Source: Rossellomorea aquimaris (GTDB lineage: Bacteria > Bacillota > Bacilli > Bacillales > Bacillaceae_B). From it: a stretch of 64,000 nucleotides of DNA. Under the pieces are notes generated by a model, which saw nothing but the letters and a program-made list of their open reading frames with translations, did not search any database and was not told the DNA's origin. The stretch is from NCBI RefSeq assembly GCF_035590735.1, contig NZ_CP141595.1:2513001-2577000 (forward strand), given 5' to 3'. Each line of letters starts with the position of its first letter. The stretch's first letter is position 1. The position numbers and the translations under genes were made by a program. Shown here piece after piece: positions 8,383 to 15,422 of this stretch.

Positions 8383-8413
8383 ATTTTTAAAAATTAGACC
8401 ATTTTAATGATAA

Positions 8414-8466
8414 GAACCGAGGAAGTCCTCCACTTATAGCCATACATCACCCGATTTGCTCGGTTC
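8414..8466 (+). repeat. Inverted repeat before the MFS leader
   Basis: GAACCGAG (8414-8421) and CTCGGTTC (8459-8466) are perfect inverted copies 37 bases apart. The 3' side is only moderately T-rich, so it may be a weak terminator for the crt genes or part of the MFS leader. Confidence 0.4.
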
Positions 8467-8590
8467 CCTCTTCTTGTTCCCTCCATGTTCCATATAACTC
8501 CTATATGTAGATATTTGTCGAACAATTAAGTCTCTTCTTTTTCCCATCATTATGCTAAACTAATTGCATCAATTATGAGGAGGAAATAAC

Positions 8591-8644
8591 ATGCAAAAAA
8601 CGTTCAAAACACTTTCAACATTTCAAGGAGGAGTGAACGTTTAA
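8591..8644 (+). CDS. Leader peptide MQKTFKTLSTFQGGVNV upstream of an MFS efflux gene
   Basis: This short ORF of 17 codons has a strong site, GAGGAGG, seven bases before its ATG and stops 70 bases before the MFS gene. Its codons 3-6 and 12-17 coincide with the first and second pairing segments of the leader RNA. A ribosome pausing near codons 9-11 (S-T-F) would mask segment 1. This is the arrangement of ermC-type leader peptides, where drug-induced stalling opens the downstream gene. The peptide sequence itself does not match a leader I know, so the inducing compound cannot be named. It probably has no other function. Confidence 0.7.
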   Translation: MQKTFKTLSTFQGGVNV

Positions 8645-8708
8645 GTTCCTTATACATGAAACGACGCTCCTTCTTCCGGGACAATAGTACATTATTAGGA
8701 AGTAGGAG
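8598..8708 (+). promoter_or_regulatory. Four-segment translational attenuator controlling the MFS gene
   Basis: Segment 1 (8598-8606, AAACGTTCA) pairs perfectly with the end of segment 2 (8634-8642). Segment 2 (8625-8642) can instead pair with segment 3 (8659-8675). Segment 3 (8667-8677, CTCCTTCTTCC) pairs at 10 of 11 positions with segment 4 (8698-8708, GGAAGTAGGAG). Segment 4 contains the ribosome-binding site of the MFS gene. The default 1:2 plus 3:4 fold hides that site; a ribosome stalled on the leader peptide would favour 2:3 and release it. Seen directly: all pairings and the leader ORF. Inferred: regulation by a translation inhibitor. Confidence 0.7.
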
Positions 8709-8714
8709 ACATAT

Positions 8715-9935
8715 ATGGGCAAACGAACGACTGCATCCCATAATATCCGGATGCTATTTTGGATTTCTTTTTTTGGTACGATCAGTTTTCTTCAACCAGT
8801 CTTGACTTTATTCTATTTTGAAAGAGGATTAACTTCTTCTCAAATTTTGATTCTACTCATGTTTTGGAGTGGAGCTGTACTAATTGGAGAAGTTCCAACC
8901 GGAATGTTTGCTGACCGGTTTGGGGCAAAATATTCATTCTTGTTTGGTTCTGTGCTTAAAATCATTAGTATAATGCTCCTTTTATTCGCATATGATCCTT
9001 GGATGTTTTTCTTATACAGCTTTATAAATGGGTTTAGCGTGACTTTTTTTTCGGGGGCCGACGAGGCACTAATTTATGACTCGCTCAAAGAATCCAATGA
9101 AGAAAATCGCATGGATCACGCAATTGGCAAAATTCAATCTGCTACATTTATCAGTATGTTGATTGCGGTTATATTCGGTTCTTATTTAGCTAAAGATTTA
9201 GCTGACAATCAATTTAATTTACTCATTATCTTAGGCTTGGTCTTCCATTTAATAGAGGTATTCTTCGTTCTCAAAATTAAGCAGCCCTCTATGGACTCCT
9301 TCAAAAGAGAGAATCCTTTTTCACAAATTAAAAGTGGTCTGCGCGTGATTCGTCAAGCACCGGAACTTTTGCTGATGTTTCTAAACGTAACATTGGTCTT
9401 CATTCCTGCAGGAGCTGTTTATCAATACTTCGATCAGCCCTTGATGAAGGAAGCAGGATTGCCCGTTTATTTAATTGGTGTTTTTTATGCCATTTCGGCA
9501 GTCATGGGTTATTTTGCTTCTAATTCCATTGGGTGGATGACTGCAAAGGTTTCGAGGGTGAAGCTTATGATTGTATCTGGTTTGTTAGCCGTAATAGGTT
9601 TACTGTTATCCGCTTTATTCGGTTCATCATTATGGATTGTTCTGGGATCTTTTTTCGTTTTAAGACTGGTTCGAGCCATCCGTTACCCGATATACGCTCA
9701 ATTAAGCAATGATTTGATACCGTCCGGGATCAGGGCGACAACAATTTCCTTGCTTTCCATTGTAGATTCCGTCCTGGACCTTGTCGTTTTCGGAGTGTTA
9801 TCTACAATTGCAGTAACAGGATATTCAACTGTATTGATCGGTTGTGCATTCATCGCATTGATAGGCACGATCCTGCCTATTAAATCCGTAAGTATGCAGA
9901 AAGCCCAGCAAAATGTGAAACAAATAGAATCATAA
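8715..9935 (+). CDS. MFS efflux transporter with attenuator leader
   Basis: This 406-residue integral membrane protein has about 12 hydrophobic helices. Motif-A-like sequence GEVPTGMFADRFGAKYS lies between helices 2 and 3, and the stretch FSGADEALIYDSLKE follows helix 4. I recognise the major facilitator superfamily but cannot name the substrate. Drug export is likely because the gene sits behind an ermC-like leader (8591-8708) with its ribosome-binding site GTAGGAG sequestered in a stem. A strong terminator follows at 9937-9976, so it is a single-gene unit. The closest functional analogies are inducible chloramphenicol, macrolide or tetracycline exporters, by regulation rather than by sequence. 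Confidence 0.85.
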   Translation: MGKRTTASHNIRMLFWISFFGTISFLQPVLTLFYFERGLTSSQILILLMFWSGAVLIGEVPTGMFADRFGAKYSFLFGSVLKIISIMLLLFAYDPWMFFLYSFINGFSVTFFSGADEALIYDSLKESNEENRMDHAIGKIQSATFISMLIAVIFGSYLAKDLADNQFNLLIILGLVFHLIEVFFVLKIKQPSMDSFKRENPFSQIKSGLRVIRQAPELLLMFLNVTLVFIPAGAVYQYFDQPLMKEAGLPVYLIGVFYAISAVMGYFASNSIGWMTAKVSRVKLMIVSGLLAVIGLLLSALFGSSLWIVLGSFFVLRLVRAIRYPIYAQLSNDLIPSGIRATTISLLSIVDSVLDLVVFGVLSTIAVTGYSTVLIGCAFIALIGTILPIKSVSMQKAQQNVKQIES

Positions 9936-9936
9936 T

Positions 9937-9976
9937 ACAAAAGAGTGCTGACAGTTATGGTCAGCACTCTTTTGTA
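9937..9976. terminator. Terminator after the MFS gene
   Basis: AAAAGAGTGCTGAC and GTCAGCACTCTTTT form a perfect 14-bp stem with a 7-base loop. It can serve both the MFS gene and the convergent S1-domain gene. Confidence 0.9.
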
Positions 9977-10034
9977 TATGTTGAAGAAAACCAGGAAGGA
10001 CTACACCATCTGGGCAGGCCTCCCGTTATTGTTT

Positions 10035-10892
10035 TTACTTTTTTAAGTAAGTCCAGCCTTCTTCTTGATAAACCCGGTCTTCCTTCATGAGTTTTCCAAG
10101 GGCTCGTTTGAAGGATGCTTTGCTCATATTAAAGCGATCTTTGATGTCATCCGGCTGGCTCTTATCCCAAAAAGGAATAGATCCATTCCTTTCTGCAAGA
10201 TACTCCAGAATGACCTCCGCATCATCCAGCATTTTGTCCTGCTTTAACGGTAAGAAAGATACATTTAAGTTCCCGTCATCCTTAACGTCGATGACTCTCC
10301 CTTCAACCAGCTCTCCCAGTCTTGGTTCCGCTTTGCGTTCATTCTCATGAACGAAGCATCGATATCCTTGTTCGGATAAGAAGAAGGTTCCGACTCTAAG
10401 CAGTCGATACACACGTCCTTGCACTTTTGCGTTCATCATTTCTGTAGATGCTCTTCTAGACACCTGCTCAATGATATTTTCAGTGGCTAATCGTCCGTAT
10501 AAGCGGTCCTGCTTATCGCGATTCAGTGTTAAAAACAACTGATCACCCGGGTTTGGCCAAAGTTCCAGGAATTTAGGAAGATCATCTGCTGAGACTAAAA
10601 TATCCTTAGGAAGGCCAATGTTAACGAAAACACCTAAATCCTCCCGTTTATCCACTACCTCAGCCCATCCGTAAGCACCTACTTGTACTTTAGGGATACG
10701 CATTGTCGCTGTAAGGCGAACATCCTTATCATGATAAAGAAATACCTTCACAGTATCTCCTTCTTGAATTTCTTCTGTTATTTCAGAATGGTGCAAAAGC
10801 ACACGATCTATTTCATTCGTTAGAAAGAAACCATAAGGTACTTCATGATCAACGAATAAATCCACTACCGTACCTGGTTTTAAAGAAGACAT
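10035..10892 (-). CDS. cvfB: S1-type RNA-binding protein CvfB/YitL
   Basis: This 285-residue protein of the CvfB/YitL family has tandem S1/OB-fold RNA-binding domains followed by a C-terminal winged-helix-like segment. S1-like strands are seen around residues 5-60, 70-130 (AYGWAEVVDKREDLGVFVNIG) and 150-215 (VQGRVYRLLRVGTFFLSEQGYRCFVHENE). The C-terminus, DIKDRFNMSKASFKRALGKLMKE, resembles a winged helix. CvfB affects expression of virulence genes in S. aureus; its role in Bacillus is poorly defined. The start is preceded by AGGAGG eight bases upstream. The gene is divergent from pbuG, with no obvious operon partner. Confidence 0.88.
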   Translation of the reverse strand: MSSLKPGTVVDLFVDHEVPYGFFLTNEIDRVLLHHSEITEEIQEGDTVKVFLYHDKDVRLTATMRIPKVQVGAYGWAEVVDKREDLGVFVNIGLPKDILVSADDLPKFLELWPNPGDQLFLTLNRDKQDRLYGRLATENIIEQVSRRASTEMMNAKVQGRVYRLLRVGTFFLSEQGYRCFVHENERKAEPRLGELVEGRVIDVKDDGNLNVSFLPLKQDKMLDDAEVILEYLAERNGSIPFWDKSQPDDIKDRFNMSKASFKRALGKLMKEDRVYQEEGWTYLKK

Positions 10893-11062
10893 TATTCTAG
10901 TTCCTCCTATTTCAATTACTTATTAACTTAAGTTCTCTCTACTCAAGTTTTGTATTCACTAAATATAGCTTTTTTCAGTGATTATGTATAGTACATGAGG
11001 CGATTTTTATAATAAACCATCAATTTAGAAAATAATGAATTGACGAACATTTAGTCGTTCCA

Positions 11063-11091
11063 TTGACCTGATGAAAGTGACTTGATATGAT
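11063..11091 (+). promoter_or_regulatory. SigA promoter of pbuG
   Basis: TTGACC (11063-11068) and TATGAT (11086-11091) are separated by exactly 17 bases. A start near 11098 would place the purine aptamer close to the 5' end of the transcript. Confidence 0.75.
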
Positions 11092-11119
11092 GCTTCTAAT
11101 TCAATTATAACAAATTCTC

Positions 11120-11195
11120 ATACACCTTGTATAAGTTCAAGAATAAGGCTTGAACGTTTCTACCAGCTACCTTAAATGGCTTGTCTACAAGATAA
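11120..11195 (+). promoter_or_regulatory. Purine (guanine-type) riboswitch aptamer
   Basis: P1 is CTTGTA (11126-11131) with TACAAG (11186-11191). Between them lie TATAAG, the conserved GTTTCTACC, a P3 hairpin and GTCTACAAG. The base corresponding to the specificity position in the last junction is C, which predicts guanine/hypoxanthine rather than adenine. Confidence 0.9.
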
Positions 11196-11225
11196 AATAA
11201 CACGATTATTTTATCCTGTGGATAT

Positions 11226-11258
11226 GACTCTGGTTAACTTTTGACCAGAGTCTTTTTA
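11226..11258 (+). terminator. Riboswitch terminator before pbuG
   Basis: GACTCTGGT and ACCAGAGTC form a 9-bp stem followed by TTTTT, between the aptamer and the pbuG ribosome-binding site. An extra hairpin of ATAAAATAA/TTATTTTAT lies between aptamer and terminator. Guanine should switch pbuG off. Confidence 0.88.
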
Positions 11259-11280
11259 TTTTCTACTTGGAGGGTTATTT

Positions 11281-12573
11281 ATGAAAACATTCTTTCAATT
11301 TACTGAAAGAGGAACAACTTATAGAAAAGAAACGTTAGCAGGGGTAACGACCTTCCTTTCAATGGCTTATATACTTGTCGTCAATCCAATCATTCTTAGT
11401 CAGGCGGGAATGGATAAAGGCGCTTTATTTACGGCTACTGCCCTGTCGGCGATTGTAGGGTCCCTTTTGATTGGGATACTTGCAAACTTTCCGATAGGTA
11501 TCGCTCCCAGCATGGGACTTAACTCTTTCTTTACCTTTTCTGTATGCATAGGAATGGGCGTTCCATGGGAAATTGCACTGACCGGAGTATTTGTGGCAGG
11601 CATCATCTTTATGATCTTAAGTGTCATGAAAATACGCGAGAAAATCATCAATGTCATTCCACAGGATCTAAAATATGCGATTGCAGGTGGAATTGGATTC
11701 TTCGTAGCGTTTATAGGCTTTAAAAATGCGGGACTTGTGGTTGCCAATCCAGAAACATTTGTCTCAATCGGAAATCTTTCTTCTCCTGCTACACTGCTTG
11801 CAGTTTTCGGATTCGTAATTACATTGATGATGCTAGTTAGGGGCATTCGAGGCGGAATATTTTACGGAATGGTAGCAACCACTGTCCTCGGTATGATTAC
11901 AGGGAAGATCGAGGTGCCTCACTCCATTATTGGCAAGGTTCCTAGCTTAGAGCCTACATTTGGAGTTGTTTTTACTCATTTAGGTGACATTTTCACCCTT
12001 GAAATTTTGGCGGTGATCTTCACATTCCTATTTGTAGCTTTCTTTGACACTGCAGGGGCATTGATTGCTGTTGCCAGTCAAGCGGGGATAATGAAAGATA
12101 ATAAGATTCCGAATGCAGGTAGAGCTCTTTTAGCTGATTCTGCTTCAGGAGTCGCGGGAGCGATCTTCGGGACTTCAACGACAGCCTCCTTTGTAGAATC
12201 CTCTGCAGGAGTGGCCGTTGGAGGCAGAACGGGATTCACTTCAATAGTGATTGCTTTTTGTTTCTCTATCGCTCTCTTCTTTTCTCCCATATTATCTGTT
12301 ATTACTCCTGAGGTGACAGCACCAGCATTGATCATTGTAGGTGCTTTAATGGCTACCGAAGTAAGGCACATTAACTGGAGTCGCTTGGAAATCGTTATTC
12401 CTACATTTGTAACCATCATTATGATGCCCTTAACCTTCAGTGTTGCAACCGGGATTGCCTTAGGATTTGTCCTTTATCCATTAGCGATGATTTCGTTGAA
12501 AAAATGGAAAGACGTTCATCCGATCATGTATATCCTTTGCGTGTTATTCATTGTTTACTTTGCTTTTTCTTAA
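11281..12573 (+). CDS. pbuG: Hypoxanthine/guanine permease PbuG (AzgA family)
   Basis: This 430-residue purine permease of the AzgA-like NCS2 group opens with FTERGTTYRKETLAGVTTFLSMAYILVVNP, characteristic of the group. It contains GIAPSMGLNSFFTF, the FVAFFDTAGALIAVASQAG helix and GTSTTASFVESSAGVAVGGRTG, all conserved in PbuG/PbuO-type transporters. The protein is hydrophobic throughout. The guanine-type riboswitch with its terminator directly upstream favours PbuG over PbuO. The start has GGAGGG eight bases upstream, and a strong terminator follows. It imports hypoxanthine and guanine for salvage. Confidence 0.92.
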   Translation: MKTFFQFTERGTTYRKETLAGVTTFLSMAYILVVNPIILSQAGMDKGALFTATALSAIVGSLLIGILANFPIGIAPSMGLNSFFTFSVCIGMGVPWEIALTGVFVAGIIFMILSVMKIREKIINVIPQDLKYAIAGGIGFFVAFIGFKNAGLVVANPETFVSIGNLSSPATLLAVFGFVITLMMLVRGIRGGIFYGMVATTVLGMITGKIEVPHSIIGKVPSLEPTFGVVFTHLGDIFTLEILAVIFTFLFVAFFDTAGALIAVASQAGIMKDNKIPNAGRALLADSASGVAGAIFGTSTTASFVESSAGVAVGGRTGFTSIVIAFCFSIALFFSPILSVITPEVTAPALIIVGALMATEVRHINWSRLEIVIPTFVTIIMMPLTFSVATGIALGFVLYPLAMISLKKWKDVHPIMYILCVLFIVYFAFS

Positions 12574-12578
12574 AACGG

Positions 12579-12614
12579 AGAGAGTGATTGCTGGATGCAA
12601 TCACTCTCTTTTCG
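12579..12614. terminator. Bidirectional terminator after pbuG
   Basis: AGAGAGTGATTGC and GCAATCACTCTCT form a 13-bp stem with a 5-base loop, followed by TTTTCG. It separates convergent pbuG and the MFS gene. Confidence 0.9.
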
Positions 12615-12616
12615 TT

Positions 12617-13837
12617 CTATGGATGTTTATGAAGATTTCGAACAGTTTCGTCGGTAGGCAGCAGGAAGGTCATCATCCCTAGTAGTGGGAGAAAGCTGCA
12701 AAGGATCATGACGAAACGAATGGTGAATAGATCTGCGAGTCCCCCGAAGATGACTGCACCTACAGCTCCCATACCAAAGGCAAGTCCAACGGTCAGTCCT
12801 GATACCATGCCAATTTTGTGTGGCAAGAGATCTTGTGCATACACAACGATTACACTAAAGCTTGAAGACAAAATAAACCCGATGCAAAAGATAAATGGAT
12901 ATACAACACTTAAAGATAAGTAAGGTAAAGCAAGGGTTAACGGGGCAGCACCTAACATTGAAAAGAAAATGATATTCCTTTTTCCAAAACGGTCTGCCAG
13001 CGGCCCTCCCAAGAAGGTTCCCAGTACTCCCGCAAACATAAATACAAAAATATATGCTTGCGCTTCTTTAATTGAAAGACCATAATCTTCAATTAAATAA
13101 AACTGGTAGTAATTGGATAAACCAGCTCCATACCACGAACGGGCAAACACTAAAAACACTACTAATACCAATGCCCATTTAATTCTTCTATGAATCGGTT
13201 TTTTCTTCACGTTTGTTCTGTTATGTCGGTTCATCTTTTCATTAGAACGTAATTGTTCCGAGTACCAATTGGATACATGAAATAAAACAATGATTCCCAG
13301 GAGTGCTACAATGGAAAACCACAAAGCCCCTTTTTGACCGAATGGAACAAAAATAAATGCCGTAATCAATGGGGCAAGAGACTGCCCGGTATTCCCTCCT
13401 ACCTGATAAATCGATTGAGCCAGGCCCCTGCGGTTTCCGGCTGCCATGTATGCTACCCTGGAACCTTCGGGATGAAAGATGGCAGAGCCGAATCCTATGA
13501 ATAACACAGATAAGATTATCCATAAAAAATGGCCCGATAAAGCAAAGCCAACCAAACCAATTAAGCTTGATAGCATTCCTAATGGAAGTAAGTAAGGTTT
13601 TGAACGTATATCCGCATAATAACCGAATACTGGCTGCAACAATGAAGATGTCATATTGAGTGCAAATGCAATCCAGCCGATTTGGGTATAACTCAGTTGC
13701 AAGGACTTCTCAATGATCGGAAACATGGCCGGAACAACTGCCTGTAACGTATCATTTATAAAATGACCAGAGCTAATGGCTATTAGAATACCGTAAATAG
13801 TAGGATTCTGCAGTGGTTTCACAGCTACTTGAGCCAA
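12617..13837 (-). CDS. MFS transporter of the fosmidomycin-resistance (Fsr) type
   Basis: This 406-residue major facilitator protein has about 12 helices. The N-terminus, SSGHFINDTLQAVVPAMFPIIEKSL, and the loop FHPEGSRVAYMAAGNRRGLAQSIYQVGGNTGQSLAPLI are strongly characteristic of the Fsr/YfnC family. Members export fosmidomycin in E. coli; the substrate in Bacillus relatives is unknown. Translation probably begins at a TTG, with GGAGGAG about 9 bases upstream. The gene is monocistronic, facing pbuG and sharing its terminator. Confidence 0.85.
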   Translation of the reverse strand: MAQVAVKPLQNPTIYGILIAISSGHFINDTLQAVVPAMFPIIEKSLQLSYTQIGWIAFALNMTSSLLQPVFGYYADIRSKPYLLPLGMLSSLIGLVGFALSGHFLWIILSVLFIGFGSAIFHPEGSRVAYMAAGNRRGLAQSIYQVGGNTGQSLAPLITAFIFVPFGQKGALWFSIVALLGIIVLFHVSNWYSEQLRSNEKMNRHNRTNVKKKPIHRRIKWALVLVVFLVFARSWYGAGLSNYYQFYLIEDYGLSIKEAQAYIFVFMFAGVLGTFLGGPLADRFGKRNIIFFSMLGAAPLTLALPYLSLSVVYPFIFCIGFILSSSFSVIVVYAQDLLPHKIGMVSGLTVGLAFGMGAVGAVIFGGLADLFTIRFVMILCSFLPLLGMMTFLLPTDETVRNLHKHP

Positions 13838-13911
13838 ACGTTGTCACTCCTCCCTTTTATTTCGTTACTCTAAATAGTATACTGAATTCCCTGTCCATTT
13901 CCTACAGGCAA

Positions 13912-13941
13912 ATAAAAAAAGCCGAAGCAATGTTCGACTTT
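13912..13941 (-). terminator. Terminator of the YhcN-like gene
   Basis: On the minus strand an AGTCGAA/TTCGGCT stem (one T-G pair) is followed by a run of seven T. Confidence 0.75.
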
Positions 13942-13953
13942 TCACGATTCGGA

Positions 13954-14487
13954 TTACCCTCTGTTCGGAAAAACGCGTTTCAGCATATCTGCCATTTCTT
14001 CTCCCAGACCCTCAATCGGTTTTCCGTTCTCGGCTTTGTCTGCATAATCCCTCATACGATCAGTGAAATCAGGATTTGTTGAAATATAAACATTCTTTAT
14101 ATTTCCGTTTTGACTTTTTACTTGATCCGAGATCTTTTTCTCCAAGTCCTTCGAAACTTTTCCATTCATTTTATCTTCAAGTACCGCCGCTACATACGCG
14201 TTTTGTTCTGTTGTCAAAACATAAGCGCTTTTTACTTCATTAAGACCGGTTACTTTATTTGCCTCTTTTTCGGCCAGAGAATAATTTTCTCTCCTTGTCC
14301 CGTCATTTACATACTCACGATTATTCACATAATCACGATTAGCCTGATCGTTTTTGTAGTTCACTTTTTCCAAATTACGGTTGTTCATTTCTTGTCCTTC
14401 TTCATTCATGTCATTCCCCATACCGCAACCTGTTGCAATACTCATGAACATTAATCCCAAAAGGGAAATCAATAGATATTTTTTCAA
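13954..14487 (-). CDS. YhcN/YlaJ-family sporulation lipoprotein
   Basis: This 177-residue lipoprotein has signal peptide LISLLGLMFMSIATGC, with the lipidated cysteine at residue 21. An Asn/Glu/Arg-rich linker follows, then the YhcN/YlaJ domain, recognisable by AEKEANKVTGLNEVKSAYVLTTEQNAYVAAVL and VYISTNPDFTDRM. Members are made in the forespore and found in the spore inner membrane; some affect germination and outgrowth. Translation starts at TTG with AGGAGG seven bases upstream. The gene is flanked by its own terminator and is not in an operon. Confidence 0.88.
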   Translation of the reverse strand: MKKYLLISLLGLMFMSIATGCGMGNDMNEEGQEMNNRNLEKVNYKNDQANRDYVNNREYVNDGTRRENYSLAEKEANKVTGLNEVKSAYVLTTEQNAYVAAVLEDKMNGKVSKDLEKKISDQVKSQNGNIKNVYISTNPDFTDRMRDYADKAENGKPIEGLGEEMADMLKRVFPNRG

Positions 14488-14623
14488 TTTGACTACCTCC
14501 TAAATATTATTCACCCTTACTATCTCCACAGCTCTTTAAAACTATTCATTAACTGATTTAGCGTTTAATTCAACACACATTAAGGGAAAACTTCTTATGT
14601 AGAATGTTTACGGGGGTGGAGAA

Positions 14624-15352
14624 ATGTTTCAGGCTGCTTTATGGGGAGGGATTGCCAGCATATCCTTACTAATCGGAGCTGTTATAGGAATTTATTTGCA
14701 CATATCAAAACGAATTGTCGCTTATATTATGGCATTAGGAACCGGTTTGATCATAGGGTCTGCCACCTTTGATTTACTAAGTGAGGCAGAAGGCAAAGCC
14801 AACCTGCTCCATCTCACATCTATGTTTTTACTTGGGGCGCTCTTATTCACTCTTTTCGAAATCTTCATTTCTAAAAAAGGTGGAAGTGAAAGAAAGAGGT
14901 CAAGGAAGAATCCTCATGGCCACTCAGGATTAGCAATATATGTAGGAACCATAATGGATGCAATACCCGAATCCATCATTATTGGTGTCAGCTTTATAGG
15001 AGACCAACCTATACAATGGGTGTTTATCATCGCCATTTTCATCAGTAACTTACCTGAATCATTATCAAGCAGTATCGGTTTCAAGCTTGATCAATATAGT
15101 ACAAGTAAAATTCTTACCCTCTGGGGAAGCGTAGTCGTTCTCTCATCCCTTAGCTCCTTGCTCGGGTATATACTCTTACAGGATGCGTCGGAAAGCATAT
15201 CTTACATAATCGGAGCGTTCGGGGCAGGCGGATTATTAGCCATGGTATCCTCTACGATGCTGCCAGAGGCGTTTGAAGAAGGAGGGCCCATTGTTGGATT
15301 TCTGTCTTCATTAGGTATCATACTTTCTTATATACTGACAAACTTGACGTAA
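14624..15352 (+). CDS. ZIP-family-like membrane protein
   Basis: This 242-residue integral membrane protein has about eight helices and a basic, His-containing loop (KKGGSERKRSRKNPHGHSG) after helix 3, as in ZIP metal transporters. Helix 4 has GTIMDAIPESIIIGV and helix 5 has ISNLPESLSSS. These occupy the place of the ZIP metal-binding helices (usually H-N-x-P-E-G and H-x-I-P-E), but the histidines are replaced by Asp and Ser. Metal transport is therefore plausible but unproven. The start follows GGGGGTGGAG; a terminator lies 30 bases after the stop. Confidence 0.65.
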   Translation: MFQAALWGGIASISLLIGAVIGIYLHISKRIVAYIMALGTGLIIGSATFDLLSEAEGKANLLHLTSMFLLGALLFTLFEIFISKKGGSERKRSRKNPHGHSGLAIYVGTIMDAIPESIIIGVSFIGDQPIQWVFIIAIFISNLPESLSSSIGFKLDQYSTSKILTLWGSVVVLSSLSSLLGYILLQDASESISYIIGAFGAGGLLAMVSSTMLPEAFEEGGPIVGFLSSLGIILSYILTNLT

Positions 15353-15382
15353 ACCATTTCCTTTTAATCCCTTCGGTATCGT

Positions 15383-15420
15383 AAAAACGTTCTTAAGCGT
15401 TTGCTTAAGGACGTTTTTTT
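15383..15420. terminator. Terminator between the ZIP-like and MutS2-like genes
   Basis: AAAAACGTTCTTAAGC pairs with GCTTAAGGACGTTTTT (one mismatch) around a GTTT loop, followed by T7. It is usable in both directions. Confidence 0.88.
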
Positions 15421-15422
15421 GT

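Noticed and set aside
8656..8715. Second short ORF in the MFS leader starting at 8656
   Set aside because: It has no ribosome-binding site and its start lies in segment 3 of the pairing scheme, so it is more likely untranslated.
11041..11100. A small gene in the long gap between cvfB and pbuG
   Set aside because: No reading frame with a ribosome-binding site; the gap is accounted for by the pbuG promoter, riboswitch and terminator.
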